Positions 1-8,414 of a DNA stretch of 42,449 bases are shown here, in pieces (position 1 is the stretch's first letter; each line of letters starts with the position of its first letter). Below the pieces are notes generated by a model. It did not search any database and was not told where the DNA came from. It saw nothing but the letters and a program-made list of their open reading frames with translations. The stretch is from an uncultured Veillonellaceae bacterium (GTDB lineage: Bacteria; Bacillota; Negativicutes; Selenomonadales; Selenomonadaceae): assembly GCA_945949525.1 (NCBI GenBank), contig CAMFES010000007.1:1-42449 (forward strand). The letters run 5' to 3'. The position numbers were made by a program, and so were the translations under genes.

Positions 1-180
1 ACCGGCGAGCCCGCTGACAAGGCTGGTGCTTATGGTATTCAGGGACGGGCGGCTGTCTTTATTGAACAAATCAGAGGTTCCTATTCCAATGTCGTAGGTT
101 TGCCGCTCCATTGTCTTGACGGCCTTGCTGAGAAAGCGGGGATTGATTTGTATGGCAATGGTGAGGGAGCTTCCGGTTGA
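1..180 (+). CDS. maf: Maf family nucleotide pyrophosphatase, C-terminal part
   Basis: The first frame is open from the window edge to a TGA at 178-180 and gives 59 residues. They contain the Maf C-terminal signature: [15 protein letters not shown], then a stretch ending SNVVGLPLH. Maf proteins are house-cleaning pyrophosphatases acting on non-canonical or modified nucleoside triphosphates (family knowledge). The 5' part, including the catalytic N-terminal half, lies outside the window. The end overlaps the start of radC by 29 bases, so the two are probably translationally coupled. A maf-radC-mreB order is common in Firmicutes and supports the call. Confidence 0.9.
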   Translation, partial: TGEPADKAGAYGIQGRAAVFIEQIRGSYSNVVGLPLHCLDGLAEKAGIDLYGNGEGASG

Positions 181-838
181 TGAAAGACCGAGGGAAAGGC
201 TTCTGGCCCTGGGACCGGGGTTTTTGAGCAATGCAGAGCTTCTGGCGATTGTGCTGAGAAATGGCTCAAGGGAAAAGTCAGCACTGCAGGTAGCTCAGGA
301 AATTCTCGGTATGCACAGGGAGGACGGTGTTTCGGCGCTGGCCCGGATGTCGGCAGGTGAGCTGATGGGAATCCGCGGTATTGGCAGTGCCAAGGCGGCC
401 GAGATTATGGCGGCTGTGGAGCTGGGCAAGAGGCTCAGCAGCAGTGCGGTCAGGCAAAGGGCCGTGGTGACCTGTCCGGAGGATGCGGCTGATTATGCCA
501 TGCCGCGCTTCAGGTATGAGGACAGGGAGAATTTTGCCGTTATTTTGCTGAATGTAAAAAATCATATTTTATCTATGCCTATTGTTTCTGTTGGCAGCCT
601 GACGGCCTCCGTGGTGCATCCCAGGGAGGTGTTCAAGGTTGCTATCCAGCAGACGGCGGCATCCATCATTCTGGTTCATAATCACCCCAGCGGTGATCCC
701 ACCCCCAGCAAGGAGGATATTGAGATTACTGCCCGGCTGGTGCAGGTGGGCAGGGTGATGGACATACCTGTACTGGATCACATTATTCTGGGAAATGATA
801 ATTATATTTCCCTAAAGGAAAAAGGTGTGATAAAATAG
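152..838 (+). CDS. radC: RadC family JAMM-domain protein
   Basis: 228-residue protein of normal RadC length. The N-terminal half has the helix-hairpin-helix type region (about residues 10-90, [14 protein letters not shown] and [13 protein letters not shown]). The C-terminal half is an MPN/JAMM domain whose metal-binding motif is visible as [14 protein letters not shown], with the two His near residues 176 and 178. The start was placed at ATG 152 because [17 protein letters not shown] is the normal family beginning and a GCGGGG stretch lies about 10 bases upstream; an in-frame ATG at 116 would only add a non-conserved extension inside maf. The role of RadC is unsettled in the literature: the original DNA-repair assignment is doubtful, and JAMM domains are metallohydrolases. 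It sits between maf and mreB. Confidence 0.93.
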   Translation: MAMVRELPVDERPRERLLALGPGFLSNAELLAIVLRNGSREKSALQVAQEILGMHREDGVSALARMSAGELMGIRGIGSAKAAEIMAAVELGKRLSSSAVRQRAVVTCPEDAADYAMPRFRYEDRENFAVILLNVKNHILSMPIVSVGSLTASVVHPREVFKVAIQQTAASIILVHNHPSGDPTPSKEDIEITARLVQVGRVMDIPVLDHIILGNDNYISLKEKGVIK

Positions 839-882
839 AGATTGCTGTATTGAGTTGGATTGAGATATGGCTGCGTCTGTAT

Positions 883-895
883 CTTTTGCTATATC
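883..895 (+). promoter_or_regulatory. Possible extended -10 promoter for mreB
   Basis: In the 80-base gap between radC and mreB there is TTTTGC followed by TATATC at 890-895, an extended -10-like element about 24 bases before the ATG. No good -35 is found 16-18 bases upstream, so this is weak. A GAAGGGAG ribosome binding site follows at about 899-906. Confidence 0.3.
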
Positions 896-918
896 TTTGA
901 AGGGAGTAGTTTTTTATT

Positions 919-1956
919 ATGTGGAACATTTTTGGCGGTTTATCCCATGACATGGGTATTGATTTGGGAACAGCGAACACTTTGGTTCATATCAAGGGCA
1001 AGGGGATTGTCCTCCGTGAGCCGTCCGTTGTGGCAATAAAGAGCGATACCGGGGATGTACTGGCTGTAGGTGATGAGGCAAAGCGCATGATTGGCCGTAC
1101 TCCGGGCAGCATTGTGGCTATTCGTCCTATGAAGGACGGCGTTATTGCTGATTTTGATGTAACTCAGGCCATGCTGAAGTATTTTATCAGAAAGGCCATG
1201 AATACAAAGTCCTTCGTGCGTCCACGGGTGGTAGTGGGCGTTCCTTCCGGCGTTACCGAGGTGGAGAAGCGTGCAGTTATCGATGCGGCTCAGCAGGCCG
1301 GTGCCCGTGAGGCTTATCTCATCGAGGAGCCTATGGCGGCAGCTATCGGTGCAGGGCTGCCTGTAGAGGAGGCTACCGGCTCCATGGTGGTTGATATCGG
1401 CGGTGGTACTACGGAGATTGCGGTTATTTCCCTGGGGGGCATTGTTACCAGCTGCTCTATCCGCATCGGCGGTGATGAGATGGATTCTTCCATTATTCAG
1501 TATATCAAGCGGGAGTACAATCTGCTGATTGGTGAGCGTACTGCCGAGGAGATAAAGATTAATATCGGTACGGCTATTGCAGAGCCTGCCAAGGAGAAGA
1601 GCATGGATATCCGTGGCCGCGATTTGGTCAGCGGACTGCCAAAGACGGTCAAGATTGTATCCAGCGAGATTTGCGGGGCTCTCAGCGAGCCGGTGCAGAA
1701 GATTGTTGATGCAGTAAAGAGTACCTTGGAGAAGACGCCGCCTGAGCTGGCTGCTGATGTTATGGATCATGGCATCATGATGACCGGTGGCGGTTCCCTG
1801 CTGACCAGCCTTGATAAGCTCCTGAGCCGTGAAACCGGCATGCCGGTGCTGGTGTCCGAGGATGCGCTTTCCTGTGTGGGTGAGGGCACCGGACGTTCCC
1901 TTGAGAATATTGAGCTTTTGAAGCGTGTTGTTATGACTACGAAGAAGTTGAGATAA
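919..1956 (+). CDS. mreB: Rod shape-determining protein MreB
   Basis: 345-residue actin-like ATPase, full length. It has the phosphate-1 motif DIGG-type loops of the actin fold: [15 protein letters not shown] near residues 13-27, [18 protein letters not shown] near 157-174, and MMTGGGSLL near 291-299. MreB forms membrane-associated filaments that direct lateral peptidoglycan synthesis with MreC, MreD, RodA and PBP2, all of which are encoded next to it here. ATG 919 is preceded by a GAAGGGAG ribosome binding site. The stop is one base before the mreC start, so mreBCD is one operon. Confidence 0.98.
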   Translation: MWNIFGGLSHDMGIDLGTANTLVHIKGKGIVLREPSVVAIKSDTGDVLAVGDEAKRMIGRTPGSIVAIRPMKDGVIADFDVTQAMLKYFIRKAMNTKSFVRPRVVVGVPSGVTEVEKRAVIDAAQQAGAREAYLIEEPMAAAIGAGLPVEEATGSMVVDIGGGTTEIAVISLGGIVTSCSIRIGGDEMDSSIIQYIKREYNLLIGERTAEEIKINIGTAIAEPAKEKSMDIRGRDLVSGLPKTVKIVSSEICGALSEPVQKIVDAVKSTLEKTPPELAADVMDHGIMMTGGGSLLTSLDKLLSRETGMPVLVSEDALSCVGEGTGRSLENIELLKRVVMTTKKLR

Positions 1957-1957
1957 G

Positions 1958-2896
1958 ATGAACAGGGTACGGCGAGAGAAAAATTCACAGCGCACGGTCT
2001 GGCTGCTGATTTTTGTGGCGGTCAGTGTCTTTGTGATTATATTTTTTGCCGCCAGGGGCAGGTTTGCCGCTCCTGTCAGCAGCCAGGCTGTTACCAGCGC
2101 ACTGGCGCCATTTCAGCGGGCGATTTCCTGGGCAGGCTATCAGGTACACGGCGTTACCTCGGCTATCTGGGAGATGGTGTCGGCCTACTACCAGAATGAG
2201 ATGCTGAAAAACGAGGTGGTGCAGCTCAGGCAGCAGAATCTGACGGCGGCCGAGTATGCTGCGGAGAATGAGCGGCTGCGTAATCTTCTGGACTATAAGC
2301 AGGCTGCCACTCAGTTTGATTTGATGGCGGCCCAGGTTATTGGCCGTGAGCAGGCCACCTGGACAAGCATGATTGTGGTCAACCGGGGCAGTAGCGATGG
2401 TATCGCCAGGAACATGCCAGTGGTGACGGAGAAAGGCCTGGTAGGCGTGGTGACGGAGGTATCTCCCAACGCGTCCAAGGTACAGCTGGTGCTGGATCCC
2501 CGTTGCTCGGTGGGTACTCTGATTCAGAGGCCTGAGTCCAGGGTGGCCGGCATTGTGCAGGGCAGCATCGAGGATGCCCTGAAGCCAAATATGATTAATA
2601 TTCCCAAGAATTCCGATGTAGTGGAGGGGGATACCATTATAACCTCCGGCTTTGGCGGCATTTTTCCGAAGGGGATTATGGTAGGCACGGTAAAGGCCCT
2701 GCGTGACGATGGCGGCGGGCTGCTGGAGATAGCTGTGGTGGAACCGGCCGTGGACTTCCAGAGACTGGAGGATGTGATGATTATTACGGCTTCCCGTGAG
2801 GCTCCGCCTGCGGCCTTGACGCCGCCGGCCCAGACACCTGGCACGGAGACTGACAGGGATGGCAATTTTATCAAGGCAGAGGGCAGTGAAAAATGA
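1958..2896 (+). CDS. mreC: Rod shape-determining protein MreC
   Basis: 312-residue protein with a short cytoplasmic N-terminus, one membrane segment (about residues 12-31, WLLIFVAVSVFVIIFF), a periplasmic coiled coil (about 70-110, rich in E, L, R and Q) and the MreC beta domain (about 115-280; VIGREQATW, VVTEKGLVGVV, ITSGFGGIFPKGI). The tail of about 40 residues is Pro/Ala-rich and probably disordered. MreC links MreB filaments to the periplasmic elongation synthases. It starts one base after the mreB stop and overlaps mreD by 4 bases (ATGA). Confidence 0.96.
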   Translation: MNRVRREKNSQRTVWLLIFVAVSVFVIIFFAARGRFAAPVSSQAVTSALAPFQRAISWAGYQVHGVTSAIWEMVSAYYQNEMLKNEVVQLRQQNLTAAEYAAENERLRNLLDYKQAATQFDLMAAQVIGREQATWTSMIVVNRGSSDGIARNMPVVTEKGLVGVVTEVSPNASKVQLVLDPRCSVGTLIQRPESRVAGIVQGSIEDALKPNMINIPKNSDVVEGDTIITSGFGGIFPKGIMVGTVKALRDDGGGLLEIAVVEPAVDFQRLEDVMIITASREAPPAALTPPAQTPGTETDRDGNFIKAEGSEK

Positions 2897-3387
2897 AGAC
2901 GTTTTTGTGCTGGCTGGCGGCTGTGGTGGCCGTCTATGTAATGCAGACCTCGTTTCTGCCCCTGATTTTTTTTCATGGCATCGGGCCTGACCTTTTGCTG
3001 CTTATTACGGTTTCCTTTGCTTTTCTGAAGGGAAAGCGGCTGGGGTGCTTTATGGGGTTTCTGCTGGGGCTGTTTGAGGATTTGGCTTCCGGCGGATTTT
3101 TGGGAATGAATACATTTTCCAACATGCTGATGGGCTTTGGCTGTGGCGTTTTTTCCAACAGGGTACTTCGGGACAGCTTCGTTCTGCCCATTGCGGCGGC
3201 GTGGGTGAGTACGATTTCCGTGTTCTGCCTGTTTGAGATTATCCTGTTCCTGCTGGGATATGGATTTTATCCGTTGGCGCACATCAAGTACAAGCTGCTG
3301 CCGATGCTGTGCTACAACATAGTTTTCGCCTGGCCTGTACATGTGCTGGTGCGCAGGCTGGACGAGTATGTATCTGAAAAAAAATAA
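2893..3387 (+). CDS. mreD: Rod shape-determining protein MreD
   Basis: 164-residue, very hydrophobic integral membrane protein with about five predicted membrane segments, ending in a charged tail. Size, composition and position directly after mreC identify it as MreD, the membrane partner of MreC in the elongasome. The start ATG overlaps the mreC stop (ATGA), which indicates translational coupling. A hairpin with a T-rich tail follows it. Confidence 0.93.
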   Translation: MKTFLCWLAAVVAVYVMQTSFLPLIFFHGIGPDLLLLITVSFAFLKGKRLGCFMGFLLGLFEDLASGGFLGMNTFSNMLMGFGCGVFSNRVLRDSFVLPIAAAWVSTISVFCLFEIILFLLGYGFYPLAHIKYKLLPMLCYNIVFAWPVHVLVRRLDEYVSEKK

Positions 3388-3389
3388 AT

Positions 3390-3430
3390 TGTGGCAGTGG
3401 ACTCTGCCACATTTTGTTGTTTTTGTTTTG
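3390..3430 (+). terminator. Probable terminator after mreD
   Basis: TGTGGCAG at 3390-3397 pairs perfectly with CTGCCACA at 3404-3411 around a 6-base loop. A T-rich run (TTTTGTTGTTTTTGTTTT) follows. It lies 2 bases after the mreD stop. The tail is broken by G residues, so read-through into mrdA is likely. Confidence 0.6.
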
Positions 3431-3493
3431 CGGCGCCGGGGCAGGGCTGTGCCCAGGCCGGAGCCGTGACGTGGATATGGTTGGGAGAATTAA

Positions 3494-5350
3494 ATGTCGG
3501 ACAAGGATATTTTTAGTGGACGGTTAAGGGTCCTGAGCATCGTCATCGTGCTGGTGATAACCGTTCTTATTGCCAGAATGGGCTATCTGCAGGTGTATGA
3601 TGGCGAGTATTATGCAAATCTGGCAGACGGCAATCGCATACGCCTGGTTCCTTCGGTGGCTCCGAGAGGCACAATGTATGACAGGAATGGCAATATTCTC
3701 GTCACCAATCACCCCGGATTTACCGTTTCCCTGCTTCCTCTGACGGAGCCTATTTCCGAGGAGGTCATAGGCAGGCTGTCGGCGCTTCTGAATGTGCCGG
3801 TGGAGGAAATACACAATAAGATTGCCGCTCATATAGGCTTTGACCCTATCCGCATCAAGACGGATGTGGGGCCTGAGCTGACCACCATCATCGCGGAGCA
3901 GAAGGATTTGTATCCCGGTGTGGTGGTGGAGGTTCTGCCTATCCGTGATTACATATACAAGAACCAGGGGGCTCATGCCTATGGCTATGTAAGTGAAATC
4001 AGCGATGCGGAGCTGGAAAAGAAAAAGGATGAGGGCTACAAGAGCGGTGATATCATTGGCAAATTCGGGCTGGAGAAGGTCTATGACCAATATCTGCGGG
4101 GCACCAATGGCGGCGAGCAGGTAGAGGTGGATGTTACCGGCAAGCCTGTACAGGTGCTGGGCAAAAAAAATCCGATTCCTGGCAATGACCTGCACCTGAC
4201 CATAGATTTGGAAATTCAGGCGGCGGCGGAAAAGGCCATTGATGAGCAGCTGGTGCAGATTGGCGCTCATGCGGCGGCAGCCGTGGCCCTGAATCCCCAG
4301 ACCGGCGAGGTGCTGGCCATCGTCAGCCGTCCGGCCTTTGACCCGAACCTCTTTGTGAATGGCATCTCTTCCAAGGATTGGGCTTTAATCAACAACAATC
4401 CTTATTACCCGATGGACAACAAGGCGATTACGGGCGAGTATCCGCCTGGTTCCACCTTCAAGATTATTACAGGTACGGCGGCGCTTTCCGAGGGCAAGGT
4501 TACGCCGGAGGAGAAGATTTTTGACTCCGGACATCACTGGATTATTCCCAAGGGCAATGCCGGTGGTGAGGCTCTGGGCTGGCTGAATTTTGAGGAGGCC
4601 ATGGCTCACTCCGATAATGTTTATTTCTATGAGATGGGCAACCGACTGGGGATTGACCAGATAGAGCGGTATGCCCGCATGTTCGGCATGGGCAAGCTGA
4701 CAGGGATTGACCTTCCTTATGAGGCTGAGGGGCTGGTGGCCTGCAAGGCATACAAGAAGCGGGTTTTCGAGGAGGACTGGTATCTGGCGGAAACCTTTGA
4801 TGCCGCCATCGGTCAGGGCTTCAACCTGGTGACGCCTCTGCAGGCGGCCTCCATCATGGGAGAGGTTGCCGCCAATGGCAAGCGCTACAAGCCTTATCTG
4901 GTGAATAAAATCGTAGATGTGAATGGCAATGTTGTAAAGCAGTTCCAGCCGGAGCTTTTGAGCCAGCTGGATGTGGAGGACAGGTTTATCCGTCTGGTGC
5001 AGGCGGGACTGCACCAGGTTACAAAGTATGGTACGGCGGCGTTTATTTTTGGCAAGGATTATCCTGTGGAGATTGCCGGCAAGACAGGTACGGCGGAGAA
5101 TCCTCACGGGCGTGATCATGGCTGGTTTGTGGCATACGGGCCTTTTAACAATCCTACCATCGTGGTAGCGGTGATTGTTGAGCAGGGCGGCTACGGGTCA
5201 CAGTCCGCTGTGCCTATAGGCAAAAAGATTCTGGATGCGGCCTTTCATATTCCTGACCCGGCCCAGGTGGCGGCGCAGGCCAAGGCCAAGGCAGAGGCTG
5301 AGGCCAGGGCAAGGGCGGCGGCCACAGCTCAGGTGCAGAAAAAGCAGTAG
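3494..5350 (+). CDS. mrdA: Penicillin-binding protein 2 (elongation transpeptidase)
   Basis: 618-residue class B PBP. One N-terminal membrane anchor (about residues 12-28), then the dimerisation/pedestal domain, then the transpeptidase domain. All three active-site motifs are present: STFK with Ser320 as acylation nucleophile, SDN at 373-375 and KTG at 530-532. It cross-links peptidoglycan on the outer face of the inner membrane together with RodA and MreBCD. The last ~35 residues are an Ala/Lys/Glu-rich tail of low complexity. GGGAG lies about 9 bases before ATG 3494. minC follows after 17 bases. Confidence 0.96.
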   Translation: MSDKDIFSGRLRVLSIVIVLVITVLIARMGYLQVYDGEYYANLADGNRIRLVPSVAPRGTMYDRNGNILVTNHPGFTVSLLPLTEPISEEVIGRLSALLNVPVEEIHNKIAAHIGFDPIRIKTDVGPELTTIIAEQKDLYPGVVVEVLPIRDYIYKNQGAHAYGYVSEISDAELEKKKDEGYKSGDIIGKFGLEKVYDQYLRGTNGGEQVEVDVTGKPVQVLGKKNPIPGNDLHLTIDLEIQAAAEKAIDEQLVQIGAHAAAAVALNPQTGEVLAIVSRPAFDPNLFVNGISSKDWALINNNPYYPMDNKAITGEYPPGSTFKIITGTAALSEGKVTPEEKIFDSGHHWIIPKGNAGGEALGWLNFEEAMAHSDNVYFYEMGNRLGIDQIERYARMFGMGKLTGIDLPYEAEGLVACKAYKKRVFEEDWYLAETFDAAIGQGFNLVTPLQAASIMGEVAANGKRYKPYLVNKIVDVNGNVVKQFQPELLSQLDVEDRFIRLVQAGLHQVTKYGTAAFIFGKDYPVEIAGKTGTAENPHGRDHGWFVAYGPFNNPTIVVAVIVEQGGYGSQSAVPIGKKILDAAFHIPDPAQVAAQAKAKAEAEARARAAATAQVQKKQ

Positions 5351-5367
5351 TTGCGAGAGGTGTTTGT

Positions 5368-6033
5368 ATGGCAAGGGAGTTAGTAAAAATCAAGGGCGGT
5401 GCCGGAGGCTTTCAGCTGATGGTGGACAGCTCCGCAGAGCTGGCTGATGTACAGCAGGAGCTGGAGAAAAAGCTTTCCGAGCATCCTGAGTTTTTCCCCA
5501 AGGGTACGGAGTTTCAGCTGGTGGTGGCAGACCTGAGCAGGTCGGTGCGCAGCGGACTGAAGGAGTTTCTCACCGACAAGGGGCTATCGGTATCGGCCGG
5601 CAGCCAGTCCCTGCCGAAGCGTCAGGAGCAGCAGGATCGCGCTGTCAGGGGATATGCACAGCCGTTCCAGGCCGGACAGCAGGCAGGCGGCCTGACCGGC
5701 GAGCAGCAGGTGATGACAGTGATTAACCGCACGGTCAGGAACGGGGAGGAGATTACATCCCAGGGCTCTGTGATGATTTGCGGCAACGTCAATCCGGGAG
5801 CCAAGATTGTGGCGGCGGGCAGCATTGATGTCCGCGGCAACTGCCGGGGCATCGTTCACGCCGGGGCCATGGGTGATTATCAGGCCTTTGTGGTGGCGGA
5901 CAGGCTGATGCCGATGCAGATTCGCATTGCCAACCTGATAGCCCGTTCACCTGATAATCCGGAGAAAAGCGATTATGCAGAAAAAGCGTATATAAAAGAC
6001 GGTCAGATTATTATTGAACCAATAGAAAGGTAG
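5368..6033 (+). CDS. minC: Septum site-determining protein MinC
   Basis: 221-residue MinC. The N-terminal FtsZ-inhibiting domain (about 1-95) is followed by a variable Gln/Gly-rich linker (about 75-115). The C-terminal right-handed beta-helix domain binds MinD and has the typical GSVMICGNVNPGAKI and AGSIDVRGNCRGIVHAGA repeats. It blocks Z-ring assembly at the poles when recruited by MinD. GAGAGGTG lies upstream of ATG 5368. It forms an operon with minD and minE. Confidence 0.95.
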   Translation: MARELVKIKGGAGGFQLMVDSSAELADVQQELEKKLSEHPEFFPKGTEFQLVVADLSRSVRSGLKEFLTDKGLSVSAGSQSLPKRQEQQDRAVRGYAQPFQAGQQAGGLTGEQQVMTVINRTVRNGEEITSQGSVMICGNVNPGAKIVAAGSIDVRGNCRGIVHAGAMGDYQAFVVADRLMPMQIRIANLIARSPDNPEKSDYAEKAYIKDGQIIIEPIER

Positions 6034-6045
6034 GATTTTGTTCTG

Positions 6046-6834
6046 ATGAGTGAGGTTATTGTAGTTACATCCGGCAAGGGCGGTGTGGGAAAAACCACCA
6101 CCACTGCCAATTTGGGCGTGGGTCTGGCCCAGCGCGGCAAGAGCGTAGTTTTGATTGATACTGATACCGGCCTTCGCAACCTGGATTTGCTGCTGGGGCT
6201 GGAAAATCGTATCATGTATGATTTGGTAGATGTTACCGAGGGGCGTGTGCCCTACAAGAAGGCGCTGGTGCGCCACAAGAAATATGAAAAGTTGTTTTTG
6301 CTGCCTACTTCCCAGATAAAGGATAAGTCCGCGGTAAATCCGGCACAGCTGATGGTGCTGTGCGACGAGCTGCGCAAGGAGTACGACTATGTCATCATTG
6401 ATTGTCCTGCCGGTATAGAGCAGGGCTTCAAGACTGCCATTGCGGCTGCTGACCGCGCCATCGTGGTAACCATGCCGGAGGTGTCCGCTGTCCGGGATGC
6501 GGACAAGATTATCGGCGAGCTGGGACGGGCTGAAAAGGATAATATCAGCCTGATTGTCAACAGGATACGTCCGCAGATGGTGGAGAGCGGTGACATGATG
6601 GACATGAGCGATATTGATGATATTCTCTCCATCAAGTGCATCGGCCAGGTGCCGGATGATGAGATGGTGGTTACCTCTGCCAACAGGGGCGAGCCGCTGG
6701 TGGGCAACCAGAAATCCCAGGCCGGTATGGCCTATGACAATATTGTCCGCCGTCTTCTGGGGGAGGATGTTCCTTTTATGACCTTTGCCAAGGATGGTTT
6801 CTTCTCACGTCTGAAGAAGGCGCTGGGAATGTAA
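6046..6834 (+). CDS. minD: Septum site-determining ATPase MinD
   Basis: 262-residue ParA/MinD-type ATPase. The deviant Walker A motif GKGGVGKTT is at residues 10-18, switch II is near VIIDCPAGIEQG, and a C-terminal amphipathic membrane-targeting helix (FFSRLKKALGM) is retained. ATP-bound MinD dimers sit on the inner membrane, recruit MinC, and are released by MinE. The start is 12 bases after minC, and minE follows after 12 bases with an AAGGAGG ribosome binding site. Confidence 0.97.
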   Translation: MSEVIVVTSGKGGVGKTTTTANLGVGLAQRGKSVVLIDTDTGLRNLDLLLGLENRIMYDLVDVTEGRVPYKKALVRHKKYEKLFLLPTSQIKDKSAVNPAQLMVLCDELRKEYDYVIIDCPAGIEQGFKTAIAAADRAIVVTMPEVSAVRDADKIIGELGRAEKDNISLIVNRIRPQMVESGDMMDMSDIDDILSIKCIGQVPDDEMVVTSANRGEPLVGNQKSQAGMAYDNIVRRLLGEDVPFMTFAKDGFFSRLKKALGM

Positions 6835-6846
6835 GGAGGTCGTGAT

Positions 6847-7104
6847 ATGCTGGATTCACTTTTAAGCATTTTTAAAAAGGAAAAATCTGGTAAGGTTGCC
6901 AAGAAGCGTTTGCAGATGGTGCTGATTCAGGATCGTGCCAGTGTATCCCCTGAGGTTATGGAGAAGCTCAGGGATGATATCATCAAGGTAATTTCCAAGT
7001 ATATGGTAATCAATCAGAGCGATATGGAGATTTCTCTGGAGAATGTGGAGGATTCGGTGGCTCTGGTGGCCAATATTCCGGTACAGAATATGCGTCATCA
7101 CTGA
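6847..7104 (+). CDS. minE: Cell division topological specificity factor MinE
   Basis: 85-residue MinE of normal length. The N-terminal membrane and anti-MinCD part includes KKRLQMVLIQDRA, and the C-terminal topological-specificity domain contains SPEVMEKLRDDIIKVISKY and ENVEDSVALVANIPV. It stimulates MinD ATPase activity and drives Min oscillation, so this organism probably uses oscillating MinCDE rather than DivIVA/MinJ anchoring alone (inference). The ribosome binding site is AAGGAGG. A good terminator lies just after the stop. Confidence 0.96.
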   Translation: MLDSLLSIFKKEKSGKVAKKRLQMVLIQDRASVSPEVMEKLRDDIIKVISKYMVINQSDMEISLENVEDSVALVANIPVQNMRHH

Positions 7105-7119
7105 GCTGCTGTCAAAAGG

Positions 7120-7150
7120 CGCTGGTGCAGAAGCTGCATTGGCGTTTTTT
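7120..7150 (+). terminator. Rho-independent terminator after minE
   Basis: A 10-bp stem CGCTGGTGCA (7120-7129) / TGCATTGGCG (7135-7144), with three G-T wobbles and a 5-base loop, is followed directly by six T (7145-7150). It ends the mre-min transcription unit 16 bases after the minE stop. Confidence 0.82.
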
Positions 7151-7151
7151 G

Positions 7152-7180
7152 TTGTTATTTTTTCTGCTTCGTGCTATCAT
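7152..7180 (+). promoter_or_regulatory. Sigma-A-type promoter for rodA
   Basis: TTGTTA at 7152-7157, a 17-base spacer and TATCAT at 7175-7180, with an extended -10 TG one base upstream of it. It sits between the minE terminator and rodA, so rodA can be transcribed separately from the mre-min operon. Confidence 0.65.
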
Positions 7181-7231
7181 TATGAGGTTAAGATAAAATT
7201 GTTTTCATGGCTGTGACTGGAGGGATGGGCC

Positions 7232-8341
7232 TTGTTTTTTGATAAAAAGCTGCTGCGCAAGATGGATGTGAAGCTTTTGCTGGCAGTGGCGGCAATAATC
7301 ATTATAAGCCTGATTGTGATTGGCAGTGCTACCCATGTAAATACGCCCAGCGAGGAGCGCTACTGGTTTGTGCAGAGGCAGGGCGTTTTTGCCCTGATTA
7401 ATGCGGGCATCGCCATATTCCTGATGAATTTTGACTACAAGATGCTGCAGCGCTATGGCCACAAGATGTACGTCTTCAACCTGATTATGCTGCTGGCGGT
7501 AATGTTTGTAGGGCAATCGGCTCTGGGAGCCCAGCGCTGGATACAGCTGGGGCCTGTTACCCTGCAGCCCTCGGAGTTTTCCAAAATCATCATGATTGTG
7601 TCCCTGGCCTCCCTCCTGCAGGATAAGATTGGCAAGCTGAACACCCTGTCTGACCTAATACCGGTGGCGGCCTATGTGGGTGTGCCCTTTGTCCTGGTCA
7701 TGAAGCAGCCGGATTTGGGAACCTCATTGGTTTTTATGGCGATTTTTTTTGGCATGATTTTTGCCTGCGGCATCAACCTGAAGCTGCTGGCAGGCATCTT
7801 TGGCACAGGGCTGGCCTGCCTGCCCCTTTTATGGCATGTGCTGAAGGATTATCAGAAGATGAGGATAATGGTTTTTCTGGACCCCAATGTTGACCCGCTG
7901 GGGTCCGGCTATCACATTATTCAGTCCAAGATAGCCATCGGCTCCGGCATGCTTTTTGGCAAGGGGCTGTTCGAGGGCACCCAGAGCCAGCTGAATTTTC
8001 TGCCGGAGAACCATACGGACTTCATCTTTGCGGTGGTTGGCGAGGAGTGGGGCTTTATCGGCACGCTGGTGCTGCTGCTTTTGTATCTGGTGGTTTTGTG
8101 GCGGGGCATACAGATTGCCCGGCAGGCTCAGGATAATTTTGGCATGCTGCTGGCGGTGGGCATCACCTCCATGCTGGCATTCCATGTGCTGGTAAATGTA
8201 GGGATGACTGCCGGTATTATGCCGGTGACAGGTATTCCGCTGCCTTTCATGAGCTACGGGGTCAGTGCGCTGACCACTAACATTCTGGCGATTACGATAC
8301 TGCTTAATATATATTTGCGAAATCAGAAGCTGCAATTTTAG
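7232..8341 (+). CDS. rodA: Peptidoglycan glycosyltransferase RodA (SEDS family)
   Basis: 369-residue polytopic membrane protein with about ten membrane segments. SEDS motifs are visible: LGAQRWIQLGPVTLQPSEFSK, QPDLGTSLV, GKGLFEGTQSQLNFLPE and TGIPLPFMSYGVSAL. RodA polymerises glycan strands from lipid II and works with PBP2 (mrdA, upstream). The start is a TTG at 7232 preceded by GGAGGG at 7219-7224; the nearby ATG at 7225 is out of frame and closes at once. It has its own promoter behind the minE terminator. Confidence 0.96.
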   Translation: MFFDKKLLRKMDVKLLLAVAAIIIISLIVIGSATHVNTPSEERYWFVQRQGVFALINAGIAIFLMNFDYKMLQRYGHKMYVFNLIMLLAVMFVGQSALGAQRWIQLGPVTLQPSEFSKIIMIVSLASLLQDKIGKLNTLSDLIPVAAYVGVPFVLVMKQPDLGTSLVFMAIFFGMIFACGINLKLLAGIFGTGLACLPLLWHVLKDYQKMRIMVFLDPNVDPLGSGYHIIQSKIAIGSGMLFGKGLFEGTQSQLNFLPENHTDFIFAVVGEEWGFIGTLVLLLLYLVVLWRGIQIARQAQDNFGMLLAVGITSMLAFHVLVNVGMTAGIMPVTGIPLPFMSYGVSALTTNILAITILLNIYLRNQKLQF

Positions 8342-8414
8342 CCGGGGACAGTATCAGCTATGTGCTGATGGCGGCTATGATAAAGGTAGCATAATAAGGA
8401 AAGAGGTATGAGCT

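Noticed and set aside
116-151. Upstream start for radC at ATG 116
   Set aside because: It lies deeper inside maf, adds twelve residues not found in the family, and the start at 152 has a better-placed purine-rich site.
940-1995. A 351-codon open frame on the minus strand opposite mreB
   Set aside because: Fully covered by MreB on the + strand, no ribosome binding site and no recognisable protein motif.
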